Part shown: positions 43,656 to 54,179 of the stretch, piece after piece
Position numbering within the stretch: the stretch's first letter is position 1
How the letters are laid out: each line of letters opens with the position of its first letter
Source of the DNA: Mermis nigrescens
Taxonomy: Eukaryota; Nematoda; Enoplea; Mermithida; Mermithidae
Direction of reading: 5' to 3'
Length of the DNA stretch: 64,000 nt
Assembly (NCBI GenBank): GCA_036768485.1
Contig: JAVLUZ010000510.1
Span: 372,001 to 436,000 of the forward strand
The notes under the pieces: generated by a model
Seen by the model: only the letters and a program-made list of their open reading frames with translations
Told to the model about the DNA's origin: nothing
Databases searched by the model: none
Program-made: the position numbers and the translations under genes

Positions 43656-46600
43656 GTCCGACCCTACATATCTAATACATTGTCCTGATCTTTTCATTGT
43701 CCTGATTGATCGTCCGGATTTTACCCAATTTGTCTGGTCCTGGCCAGTCCGACCCTACATATCTAATACATTGTCCAGATCATTTCATTGTCCTGATTGT
43801 TTGTCCGGATTTTACCCATTTGTCCTGAGTCCGGTCCTGGTCCTGGTCCTGATTGATTGTCCGGATTTTACCCATTTGTCCTGGTCCTGGTCCTGGTCCT
43901 GGTTCCGGATTTTACCTTTTCCCCTGCACAAGCCACAAAGTAAGCAAAAAAGTTAATTCGAACTTCTCCAGTTTGGGGTTAGTGATGAAATTTCTTGTTG
44001 TTGTTGTTGTGCTTTTCATAGGTTTTATGCATGTGGTAGCACTTCTGCTTAGCTTATTTACTCCCATGTTGGTTGATTATTAAGTACTCCAGCTTACTTT
44101 GAGATTATAGGCGTTACCATGGAACTCACTAGCACGTTTTAGGCGATTCACTTCAGTGTCAGTTCCTCCAATTTTATCAATTGCGTCACGAGCAAAGCGA
44201 AGTTAAAATTAGCTACAGCAGATAACACAATATTTTAACTGTAATCGATATCTAGCTCGCTTATTTCAGAAAACCTCGAATTTTCACCAAAACCCCAAAA
44301 AAAACCTCAAAATTTTCAAAAACCTCAACAAAAACCCCAAAAAATAAAAACCTCAAATGTAAAATAAAACCTCAAAATTTGAGGTAAACTCCACAGTTGG
44401 CAACCCTGCACATCGCTCTGCTACAGTGTTGCCAACCCAAATTTTCAAAAACCTCAAATCACTGGCCAAAAAAATCTCAAAAAATTAGGTAAAACCTCAA
44501 AATTTAGAAATGAATTCTATCCAGTAAACAATAAGGTTTACAGACTTTGTAGCTATTTTCATTTAAGCTTAGCCCAAATTTATGTGGTTCTGCTTAAATG
44601 GATCTAATTTTATAGCTTTTACTGCAGTCCAGGGTGGCCACTGGTTTCCTAAAATAAAATTCCCGGGTTTTTCCTGGGGTTTCTCAGGTGATTTATGGAC
44701 AATTTCCCGCTTTTAAATCATGCTTCAAACGCACACGATACACGCAGAAGTGTCATGATAAGAACATGAAAAAGGGTAAGGCACAAGCAACTTTTAATCA
44801 AACAAATGCAAATACTACACTAAACGTTTTGGAACAATCATAATTTCTTTTTCAATGATGCTAACGAATTGTCAATAGCAGTTCTCGCAGCCTATAATAT
44901 AGTACAGTAGCGATTTTAGTGTGGTAAAACAGAGTTTTCGATCTTTGGTAGTGTATTTCAGCTAATTTCTGAGTCTCTCAAGCCAAAAATTACTAAGAAT
45001 TGACTCAAAACGGCGCAATGCGCCGAAAAATTTGGCATTTTTCCATTCTAAATGCAAATTCTGCCATTTTAAAGATATATAGGAGCAGTGGCGAATCTAG
45101 GATTTGCCTAAGGGGGGCGTGTGTCCCAGCTTTTCCAAAACAGTCAGAATTAAACCAAAAAAATTTGTCCTTAACGCGCAAAATAGCGTTTTTTTGGTGT
45201 TTTACATCGTATACTTTGACATAAAATCACTTGACGCAACATTTTTTGAAAATTTTGAAATGTTAGACAATTTTGTGCGAAAAAATCATTAAATTTCTTT
45301 GACTTTAACAAAAATCTGGCGCGAAGCTGCCGAAACATTTGTGAAATTAAGGCGGATAGACGTCTAGAAGCATGATTTACTGCTTGATTTCCTGTATTTA
45401 TATCATTTGATGCACAACATCAAAATTTTTGATTGAAAATAGAAGAAAACTACAGTACACGCCTGGAATTTTGCATGCGCAGTCTCCATTAACTTTTGTT
45501 GCAGTCGGATTTTAGCGAGCGGACCTCAGTGGCCATTAGTGGGCCGCTGTTAAGCACTTGCAGCCGATTGACGGACTGCTTTCGAACTACTGCGGCCGTT
45601 CGTCGACTGCAGTGGCCGTTGGATGCTGACTGCAGTTACTTTACTGTAAGTACGGAAACATGTATGGTATCGCTGCTAGCATATTGCGTTATTTGTCGCA
45701 CCGCATGCGTGCGTTTCAAAAGTGTGTGAGTGCAGCAGGTCCAGTCCGAGAAAAAAAGGTAAAAATAGATTAGAATTTTCGTGCATATCATTATAATTCT
45801 CGTTTCCTCCATTGGAATCTCATCTAAGAGATTATGGGCATAAAAATTAAAGAGAATAGTGTTTCCTGTGTGCGATCGATTGCATATTGCTCTCCAGCAA
45901 AAGAGCATTTAGGCTGAGAGCGTTCCGCGTTTTAAAACACATTCATGAACAATAAAGAGTAAAAGATTTAAAAATCATAAGCACGAAATTTCTTTTGCCA
46001 TTAGTTATATGATTTTAGAAAGCGCATCTTTTCGACTAAATCAAAATTAGCAATAAAATCAAAGCAAATTGCTCTTTGGAGGAAAAGGTTTTTCGGTTTT
46101 TCAAAAGGGTATTTTCCTTCTTCTAAAAAACCATATTTTTCATTCTCATATTGCAAAATTGGGAAGACAGAATGAATAGTTGATGTAAGGTCTAAGCTAA
46201 ATATAACATTTAACAAAATAGCAAAATACAGATGACAAATAGTTTCGCAAATTAATTGTACATCATAAAATTTTTGTTAAAATAAACTATACAATAAATA
46301 TCGTAATGCCTTTAAAATGCAAAATTGATAAAAAGTTCCTGATTATCCGCTTTCCAAGATATTTTGTATTTTCGATTTTTTCATTTATTCAGATACAATA
46401 TGTACATCAATAATATATTCAGTTCAGAAGCGAAATGCAAGCATATAGTTAAAAAAATATTGCCCGTTCTATTATCTCGCGCAAATTTTATTCCGACCAC
46501 CCAACTTCCTTCGCAATTTTTCTTGTTCAATTAAAGTACTTTATATGCGTATCTACCATTTTGTATTTATTTTAATCAGCGAACATGCACCTGCAAAGCT

Positions 46601-46939
46601 TGAAAATACGACAACAAATTTTTACCTCCTGATATTTTAATACACAAGCTCAGAAAGATTTTGCTCGCGTTCCCTGCTCTCTGTTTGACTGAGGACGCAT
46701 AAATTTTGCTGATCAGATAGCGAATTGACTGGCGTTTGCAACAGGCTGTGCCTAAAACTTGAATCTCCTGCGCAAAAAGTATAGTAACCGAGCGTTGAAT
46801 TTCGACTTAACTTAAGTGGGAATAAATCGAAATATTGCAACCAAAATAACTCAGCGCACTATGCATGATGTACAATTAATTTGCAAAACTATTTGTCATC
46901 TTTATTTCACTTTTTTTAAATTTTATATTCAGCCTAGAC

Positions 46940-47828
46940 CAGGGGCGTAACCAGGATTTTATTTCGAGGGGGAAGGGCCAAAATTTTTGGAGTCCTATAT
47001 CTCGGGAATCATTAGAAGATACGCGAAAATAATGGCATTTTTGAGCGTTTGTCGACAAGATCTATTCCATGGTGAAGTGAAAAATTTTAAAAATTTAAAA
47101 TTTTCGTGCTTGATTTCAAATTTGGATATCAAAAATCTATCTTTTAACCTATCGGTATGACTAATTTCTCAATATCAAATTAAAGCTTGACTCCAAAACA
47201 TTTCGAAATTCTTTTCTTTGCATTTAATTTTGCAGTTTTGTAAAGAAAACTAATACATAAAATAATAAATCGGCGCGAGGCGCCGAAAATTTTCGACAAA
47301 TTCGCTATTTTTAAGTAAAATCTGGGCGTCTAAGGTAAGAAAAAAGATAGAGCATTAGAAATCTGTGCGAGCGCCGAAATTTTTTTTGACAAATTCGCTA
47401 TTTTAAGGTAAAATCTGGGCGTCTAAGGTAAGAAAAAAGATAGAGCAAAAGAAATCCGGCGCGAAGCGCTGAAAAGTTTTGACAAATTTGCTAGTTTTAA
47501 GTAAAATCTGGGCGTCTACGCTAAGAAAAAAGATAGAGCATAAGAAATCCGACGCGAAGCGCCGAAAATTTTTGACAAATTCGCTATTTTTAAGTAAAAT
47601 CTGGGGTTATAAGGTAAGAAAAAAGATAGAACATAAGAAATCCGGCGCGAAGCGCCGGAAAATTTTGAGTTTAGAAGCTAAAAAGTGTGCTGAAAACGCA
47701 AACGCATTATGGCTGTCCACAATCCGTTTCCACTTCACCTGAAGAAAAAATCAAAGGGTCCCCCTTTGCTTTTAAAAAATTATCTTTCTATTTCGAGGGC
47801 CCCCGCCCCCCTCCTGGTTACGCCCCTG
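46940..47828. mobile_element. hAT-like element CAGGGGCGTAACCAGGA nested in foldback arm
   Basis: Exact 17-bp inverted ends CAGGGGCGTAACCAGGA, with GCCTAGAC / GCTTAGAC at 46932-46939 and 47829-47836 (7 of 8). The undisturbed counterpart is in the opposite arm (GTCTAAGC, about 46190). Interior is mostly a tandem array, without transposase. Confidence 0.85.
47256..47680. repeat. Tandem array, about 93-bp unit with hairpin
   Basis: Four to five units of GGCGCGAAGCGCCGAAAATT, GACAAATTCGCTATTTT, AAAATCTGGGCGTCTAAGGT and AAAAAAGATAGAGCA; the CTGGGCGTC landmark repeats about every 93 bp. Inside the hAT-like element 46940-47828. Confidence 0.85.
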
Positions 47829-48569
47829 GCTTAGACCTTACAGTCACTATTCATTCTCTCTTCCCAATTTCGCAATATAAGAGTGAAAAATATGGTTTGT
47901 ATAAGATGGAAAATACCCTCTTGAAAAAACTTTTCCTCCAAAAAATTAGAGCATTTCCTTTGATTTTACTGCTAATTTTGATTTAGTCGAAAAGATGAGC
48001 TTTTTAAAATCATATAACTAATGGCGAAAGAAATTTCGGGCTTATGATTTTTAAATCTTTTACTATTTATTGGCCATGAATGTGTTTTAAAATGCGGAAC
48101 GCTCTCAGCCTAAATGCTCTTTTGCTGCAGAGCAATATGCAATCGATCGCACACAGGAAATACTATTCTCTTTAATTTTTATGCCCATAATCTCTAAGAT
48201 GAGATTCCAATGGATGAAACGACAATTATAATGATATGTACGAAAATTCCAATCTATTTTTACCTTTTTTTCGGACTAGACCTGCTGCACGCACACACTT
48301 TTGAAACGCACGCATGCGGTGCGACAAATAACGCAATATGCTAGCAGCGATACTATACATGTTTCCGTACTTACAGTAAAGTAACTGCAGTCAGCATCCA
48401 ACGGCCACTGCAGTCGACGAACGGCCGCAGTAGTTCGAAAGCAGTCCGTCAATCGGCTGCAAGTGCTTAACAGCGGCCCACTAATGGCCACTGAGGTCCG
48501 CTCGCTAAAATCCGACTGCAACAAAAGTTAATGGAGACTGCGCATGCAAAATTCCAGGCGCGTACTGTA

Positions 48570-49420
48570 TGCTAAAATAGCTCTTAAAATTGTTTTGAAA
48601 CCTACATGAACAGAAAATGGCTTCAAGGCAGTATTTTTTGGTACAAGGTCCGTTTGTACATATACAAAGATGGTCCCTAAAAGTCTTTGTACATTTTGTA
48701 CACACAAATTTTTGGGTACTATGGTATAGTACGGTAGCGACTTTAGTGTCGTACAAAAAGAGTTGTTCGACCTTTGGTAGAGTATTTTGGCTAATTCCTG
48801 ATTTTATGAGGGCAAAAATCATTAAGAATTGTCTTAAACGGCTGCGAAGCGCCAAAAAATTTGACATGTTTCCTTTTGAAATGCGATTTCTGCTATTATA
48901 AAGATATATAGGACACACAATTACTCATTACGGCGCGGAGCGCCTAAATTTTTGCGAATTTCATACCTTTTTGCAGATTTTGTCTTCCCGAAAATCTTTG
49001 TACATCTACAAAGACGGTCCCGAAAAGTCTTTGTACATCATGAAAGATCTTTGCCAAATACAAAAACGTGCTTCCATGTCGCCAAGAAAGTAAATAAATG
49101 TCATTAACAGTGGCGGATCTAGGATTTTCCTAAAAGGGGGGCGGTACCCCTAAGGGGGCGGAACCCCGACTTAGGCGGAAAAATTAGCCGTTTTAACCCG
49201 AAAATCGGTAAAAATCGCTCAAAAATGCTTAATTTTGCGCACTATTTTGGGCCAATGGGGGAGGGGGACGGCCGCCCCCTAAATCCGCCCTTGGTCATTA
49301 ATAGGTATCATCCAGCGCGTAGCGCCGGAAAAATTTAATAAGTTATGGTCACTGACGGCCAAATATCATTGCACATTGCTTATCCATTCTTTATCTCGCC
49401 AAATATTTTTGGCCAATGGG
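48570..49420. repeat. Dispersed palindromic module, right half of the copy split by the foldback
   Basis: Continues the module interrupted at 45452: CCGTTTGTACATATACAAAG, hairpins near 48842, 48931 and 49315, CTTTGTACATCTACAAAG. Colinear with 40741-41400, apart from the MITE at 49108-49293. Confidence 0.7.
49108..49293. mobile_element. 186-bp CAGTGGCGG MITE, exact 8-bp TSD
   Basis: Ends CAGTGGCGGATCTAGG and (inverted) CAAGGGCGGATTTAGG; GTCATTAA at 49100-49107 and 49294-49301. The empty site ATGTCATTAATAGGTATC occurs at about 41275 and 32776. GC-rich inner blocks GGGGGCGGTACCCC and GGCCGCCCCC. hAT-like by ends and duplication size. Confidence 0.85.
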
Positions 49421-50196
49421 GGAAGGGTGTCAAAATGACCACTAAAGCTGTGCGATTCATAAATTTTGCTACCCAGATGCCTAAAACATGGTGAGAATTA
49501 AATAGACACCCTCTTAAATAAAGGCCATTTTCTGCATAAAACCTGTACAGGACAGAAGAAATAGATGCAAAATACGCTTTAGGCTGTATAAAGACTAAAA
49601 ATCGAACGCCTAAACCGCGCGCTTGAGGAATAAGTAGACTCTAATCATAATTTTGAAATTTTTTGCGATTTTGGCTAAAAAAACGAGGGGGAGTAAAGGG
49701 ATAAAACATTCTTATATTTCATTTCGGGGGTCACGTGTTCCCTCCGCCCTATCCCCTGGGATACGGGCCTGATTACCTCTGTTAGATTAAGATTATTGGA
49801 CAAATAGTTCTATACCCACCTAGTCAATACAAACAATCAAACAGATTTTACTCCAGTGAAAGGAATTTAGAGATTCTAAGCTAAGTACAATAAAATGCTT
49901 TGTATGATTAGAAAATCGAAGATAAATTTGTTATTCATAATTAATTATAATTACATTTGGCACACCGTTCCGTAGTCAGGTCAAGTGTTTTACCAATTTG
50001 GACAACGCAAAAGAAATCCATTCACTTATAGAAAGATGAAATTCACAAAACAGTTTTATTTATTTTTTCAAATCAAGTTCTACATTGCGAACATGGGCCT
50101 GACTAAAAAAGAGCGCAACACTATGTTTAGTAGATATAGATATGCGACGTAGGTAGGTATGCGGAATCAGAACGCATGCGTGTATGAACATTATTC

Positions 50197-50745
50197 GGCA
50201 TTGGTGTAGCTGGTTCACATATGTATTGAGATAGCCACGTTATAGGTATGTATACACAGCAACTAGTATCCGGTGAAAGCTGCCACCTAACTGGTTTGAT
50301 TTGAGTCAAGACGAAAACAAATAAGGCAGTCATCAGATTTTTCCAGTAGATTCATGTGACTGACCAAATGTTGGTGCCAGCGTTGAAATAAGCCTAAGTA
50401 ATGGGATGCAGCTCGCGTCGCTCGCTTCGCTCGCTCCGCTCGTCGCATCCCATTACTCAGGCTTATTTTAAACGCTGGCACCACCATATTGATCAGTCAT
50501 TGATACTAAGTCTAAGCCTAATCAGCTGGTAAACCAGCAAAACATCACGAATACCTTGCAATCTTTATCGAAATTAACCAGCGTTAGTCAATTGGTTATG
50601 GTTCTGGACTTTAGAGCAAGCGGTCCACGTTTCGAATCCAACTGCCAGCAACTTTCTCTCGTTTCCTCAGATGCTATCGACCGTACACATACGCCCTTAT
50701 AATATGACTATATTAATACACATGTGAACCAGCTACACGAATGCC
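50197..50745. mobile_element. GGCATT element copy B, 8-bp TSD
   Basis: GGCATTGGTGTAGCTGGTTC and its near-exact inverse, flanked by CATTATTC at 50189-50196 and 50746-50753. The empty site is at 42138-42145 in the other host copy. Contains the same inner hairpin and tRNA-like segment as copy A. Confidence 0.85.
50579..50650 (+). ncRNA. tRNA-like segment, second copy
   Basis: As at 43489-43560. The anticodon-type stem is TGGACT..GGTCCA, so the A-T pair of copy A is replaced by a T-G wobble, and the B box GTTTCGAATCC (50629-50639) is unchanged. Function not shown. Confidence 0.45.
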
Positions 50746-51308
50746 CATTATTCAATTGGAAATAAAAGCTAATATTGACGTTAAAACAAATGACTAAATC
50801 CAACTCCTGCACAAGCCACAAAGTGAGCAGAAAAGGTTAATTCGAACTTCTTCAGTTTGGGGTTAGTAATAAAATTTCTTGTTGTTGTTGTGCTTTTCAT
50901 ACGTTTTATGTACGTGGTAGCACTCCTGCTTAGGTTATTACTCCCATGTTGGTCGATTATTAAGTACTCCAGCTTACTTTGAGATTATAGGCGTTACCAT
51001 GAAACTCACTAGCAGGTTTTAGGCAGTTCACTTCAATGTCAGTTCCTCCAATTCAATTAATTGCGGCACGAGCAAAGCGACGTTAAAATTAGCTACAGTA
51101 TTTAACACAATATTTTAACTGTAATCGATATCTAGCTCGCTTATTTTAGAAAACCTCGAATTTTCACCAAAACCCCAAAAAAAACCTCAAAAATTTCCGA
51201 AAACCTCAACGAAAACCCCAAAAAATAAAAACCTCAAAAAAACCTCAAACGTAAAAAAAACCTCAAAATTTGAGGTAAAACCCCACGGTTGGCAACCCTG
51301 CTCTGCTA

Positions 51309-52485
51309 TTGCAAAACTAAATACAGTCACTATAAAGTGACTAATATTGTACAAAATATGAAACCTTATATTAAAAAACATATCAACAATGAAAAAACCG
51401 CCTCAAAACCTCACAAAAAACTAACCTAATAAATCTAAAATATGAAAAACACCCAATTTTAAGGAAATCCGTCACATTAGCAATACAATCAGCCTATTCT
51501 AGTCTTGTGCAACGAGCCCAAGCAGGTGCGGTAACGCACTCATTTCTTCGATATCAATCAGAGCTGAAATGTGCCTCTGAATACAAAAATCTGTGCGCCT
51601 ATAAAATCCAAAACTTTGTATTTTTTTGTCGAGTTTAATGAAAACCATAAAAATGCATAGGTATGTATATAATGCATTATGTACATAAGCGTGGGTGAAA
51701 TTAACTACAAACGATTGATTGGAGAAAGGTTCCGCTCATCAGGACGGGGCACTTACACATATATATATGTCTATTCCATGTAGCCACACCTGGGCGTGAG
51801 GGGTTTGGGGGTATGCACCCCTCAGAAATAAAAATACCCATCCAGAATTCAATTTTTGAGAATGTTTTTAGTTTTTTTTCGCAATTTTTTGATGCCAACG
51901 GATAGTGTTCGATGAGAAACATCGAAAAATTGTGTTTTTTCCGCCATACCACCATTTCAAAGGCCATTTTTTGACCTTTGAAAAATCTTGCACGCCCATC
52001 CCCAGAATTTTTTGCTGCCCACGTATGCATGTAACCCTTTGCATGGCGATCAGTTTTAAGCGCTGGATATATGTAGCTACAAAAATGTTTTATGAACCGC
52101 CTACACAGTAAAGCAACTTCGTACCTATAATAAAACTACAATGCTTATTCATCGTTCAATGTAAATATCGTTATTGTCATTGAGTTTAAACCCCCTTTGT
52201 TATCGATTTAAATTAAATTAATTGCAAGTCATGCATTAGGTTTCAGGAAGTACGTAGACTATAAAATGTTTTTTTTAAATCTAGTGTATGATTCATTCGT
52301 AGAACCAATTTTTTTGCACTGTAGCACTTGATTTTTTCCCTGCTCGGCAAGTCGGTAGCGAATTTTTTTATACGTCGCGGATAAAGCGATGAAGAAATCG
52401 AATGTTACAGTGATAAGGAATTTGCTTTGCCGAGCGAATTCCATGCACTAGCTTCAAAAAAGGGACTATAGGTACCTACTTATAT
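51309..52485. other. No gene recognised; one dispersed repeat
   Basis: A TTTTTCGACGTTTCTCATCGA family repeat occupies about 51780-52035. The rest is AT-rich without a splice-supported exon. Confidence 0.5.
51780..52035. repeat. Dispersed repeat, third copy of the 20690/26165 family
   Basis: CACACCTGGGCGTGAGGGG, GGGTATGCACCCC, TTTTTTCGCAATTTTTTGAT, GATAGTGTTCGATGAGAAAC and CCGCCATACCACC in the same order as 26165-26435. Ends CCCACGTATGC. ORFs on both strands are accidental. Confidence 0.65.
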
Positions 52486-54179
52486 GTGTAGATAGTGTAT
52501 CTACACGCCAGGTTATCAAGCATCGAGCGAACGCCGTTGACCGCATCGTTTTTGGCCCAATATTCGCCTAATTATCTTTCCAGGCGTTTCCAGCCGAAGG
52601 AGGCGAACTTTCGCTATTTAACCAGCCACCTTTAGCCATGGCGCTCGGGCGCGAAAGTCCCTACGCGCCCATTGGTCCATTGGCAAATCACGTACATACC
52701 CCGTGGAGGTATGCTATGTGAGCCATCTTGTGGATATTACTATACGCCCCCTTCTTTTATCATTAAAAACATAGGCGACATGACCGCTAATCAGGTTAAG
52801 CCTGTGTTGAGATCGGAACGCCCCTTGACTCCGCCTACGTGTGAATCTTTTTGTTATAAGCATATTATTGATTTGAAGATATACTGTAATTAATTTAGAA
52901 AAAAGAAATCATTCTCTTGGCCGTTTTTGACGCTTGTATAGCAGCGCTCGTCTTTCTCGTTTTATTCATTTCTTTTCGCCGTATCCAGCCGTTCAATTTT
53001 GTTGTTTTTTCTTGTACATAAACGTAGCATTATTACCTGCCTTGAAGTGCATTATACTGCAGGCAGAAGGAACGGTTTGGACGGCCCGGCCTTCGACGAT
53101 TTCATAAAATATTTTATTTCGTCGTAAAATTCAAGGTGATCACATTTTACTATTTTTCGTCTTTTCTAGAAAGAATCCATTCAAGTTTCGGAACCAAAAA
53201 TCATAAAAATTATTACATATTTTTTACGTTAAAATGACTGCCCGGGCTAGAGCTCTTAGTTGTTGTATTCAATATGTATTGTGCTATTGGAACCAAAATT
53301 GAAAGTTAAAAGAAAACGCCATAAGTTCACTGGCGATAATATCATTTCAGGCTTTCGCGAATTTAATATTTTAGGTCCTGAATAGGTCAACTGACCTAAG
53401 GGTTAATTTCCGGGGTTGCTTACGTACTGCTGTGTAGGATTGCTAGGGCGTAGGTACCTAATTCTCCCTAGGTACGGACAAATCTAGGTCCGAGGAGTTT
53501 TAGGTATTAAGTACTTTGAGGGTCAACGGGTGACACCGGGCGTACTGCCTTAACATCCTGACCAGCGCTAAGAGTAGCTAGGTACTTAAGTAATTCCCGA
53601 AGGTAATTATTTGGGTTGTTTGGGTTTGTGTTTGTGGGTTTGGTAACTATAGGGGCGGCATGCTGCCCGTTTAGCTATCGGTACCTACCTTCACAACTCT
53701 CATCAACCCACTTAATTTACATTGGTTAGTCCCACTTCAAGGTTGCTCGCGACAACCGACCCGGCGCAGTCATTATTATTAACTACCTATCTTTTTTCTT
53801 TCCAAAAATAAATTATTTTTGGCCATCTAATGATGTGTATTATTTCGCCCGTGTTTTTTTGTCGTCTCGTCCAGCGTCGAGGCAGTGCGCAATTAAGTTA
53901 AGCGTTCGATGGCAAATCCTTTGTGTATTTGTGGTAACGTCGCTGGTATTTTTCTATACCTAAAGGTGACTAATCCTCATTTTTCGCCACACTTATACGC
54001 CTTTCGCCCCGCTTATACTCGTAACTCTTGCTCGCTTGGCAGGTCGAATTACGTTTTCATATTACGTTTCTCGAAAAACCTCTTTCCTAAGGGGTCAGAT
54101 TCGAAAAAATTTTTTTGGCTCCAAACGATAGCTGATTTTTGCCAAAATTTTCTTTTACCTCACGTTCCATTTTTGAAAA
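52486..54179 (+). other. Probable 5' LTR and leader of a Ty3/gypsy-type element
   Basis: Sequence becomes richer in GC and loses all the dispersed repeats from about 52.5 kb. A TGTGTAGATAGTGTATCTAC start at 52486 and a TTTACA/TTGGTTAG transition near 53722 would fit TG...CA LTR ends followed by a primer site beginning TGG, but the 3' LTR lies outside the window, so the limits are guesses. The gag ORF starts at 54180. Confidence 0.35.

Larger units (their letters stand above)
42318..43922. mobile_element. MULE-like palindromic element, 9-10 bp TSD
   Basis: The arms (about 42325-42575 and 43656-43920) are inverted copies built from GGTAAAATCCGGAACCAGGA-type units, meeting through a second inverted pair (AATAACGTGTAAAAAGTCCT and its inverse, near 42640 and 43015). 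CCTGCACAAG flanks both ends (42308-42317, 43923-43932), while copy 2 of the host element has it once (about 50804). A 9-10 bp duplication with long inverted arms suggests a non-autonomous Mutator-like element. The GGCATT element 43105-43655 is nested near the centre. ORFs rich in DQDQ or GPGPG are repeat translations. Confidence 0.75.
39719..44408. mobile_element. CAGTGTTGCCAACC element, copy 1 (8-bp TSD CACATCGC)
   Basis: Starts CAGTGTTGCCAACCC and ends in the inverted form ..AGTTGGCAACCCTG, flanked by CACATCGC at 39711-39718 and 44409-44416. After removing the nested insertions (42192-42286, 42318-43922 with their duplications) about 2.97 kb remain, colinear with copy 2. Inside both ends lie AAAACCTCAAAA repeats. 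The core includes a truncated CCACTGGTTTCC...CCCGGG end, a CAGTGGCGAATCTAGG module and CTTTGTACATGTACAAAG palindromes, but no transposase. CAG..CTG ends and 8-bp duplication point to a non-autonomous hAT-like element. Confidence 0.8.
45453..48567. mobile_element. Foldback element with about 815-bp inverted arms and TA duplication
   Basis: The arm 45453-46267 is repeated inverted at 46865-48567, the latter split by a nested hAT (46940-47828). Outer ends are CAGTACACGCCTGGAATTTT against CAGTACGCGCCTGGAATTTT. TA flanks both sides, and the empty site (ACTATGCAAAAATAG) survives near 40737 and 28836, showing insertion at a TA. CAGT ends with TA duplication recall Tc1/mariner; the arm length recalls foldback elements. 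The 0.6-kb loop has no transposase. ORFs at 45496-45729 and 48276-48524 are the same arm read from both sides. Confidence 0.85.
44424..51300. mobile_element. CAGTGTTGCCAACC element, copy 2 (8-bp TSD CTCTGCTA)
   Basis: Same ends as copy 1, flanked by CTCTGCTA at 44416-44423 and 51301-51308. Removing nested insertions (45453-48567, 49108-49293, 50197-50745) leaves about 3.0 kb colinear with copy 1. Its left duplication overlaps the right duplication of copy 1 by one base (CACATCGCTCTGCTA), so the two copies hit adjacent target octamers. Starting from 44634 it includes a CAGGGTGGCCACT end like that of the 22208 element. Confidence 0.8.

Noticed and set aside
45496..48524. A 77-82 codon ORF present twice (MLQSDFSERTSVA...)
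   Set aside because: It is the same sequence in the two arms of the foldback element. Identity reflects the inverted repeat, and nothing else supports coding.
39719..51300. Tandem segmental duplication
   Set aside because: Homology starts and stops exactly at CAG..CTG ends with separate 8-bp duplications, so two transposon insertions explain it better.
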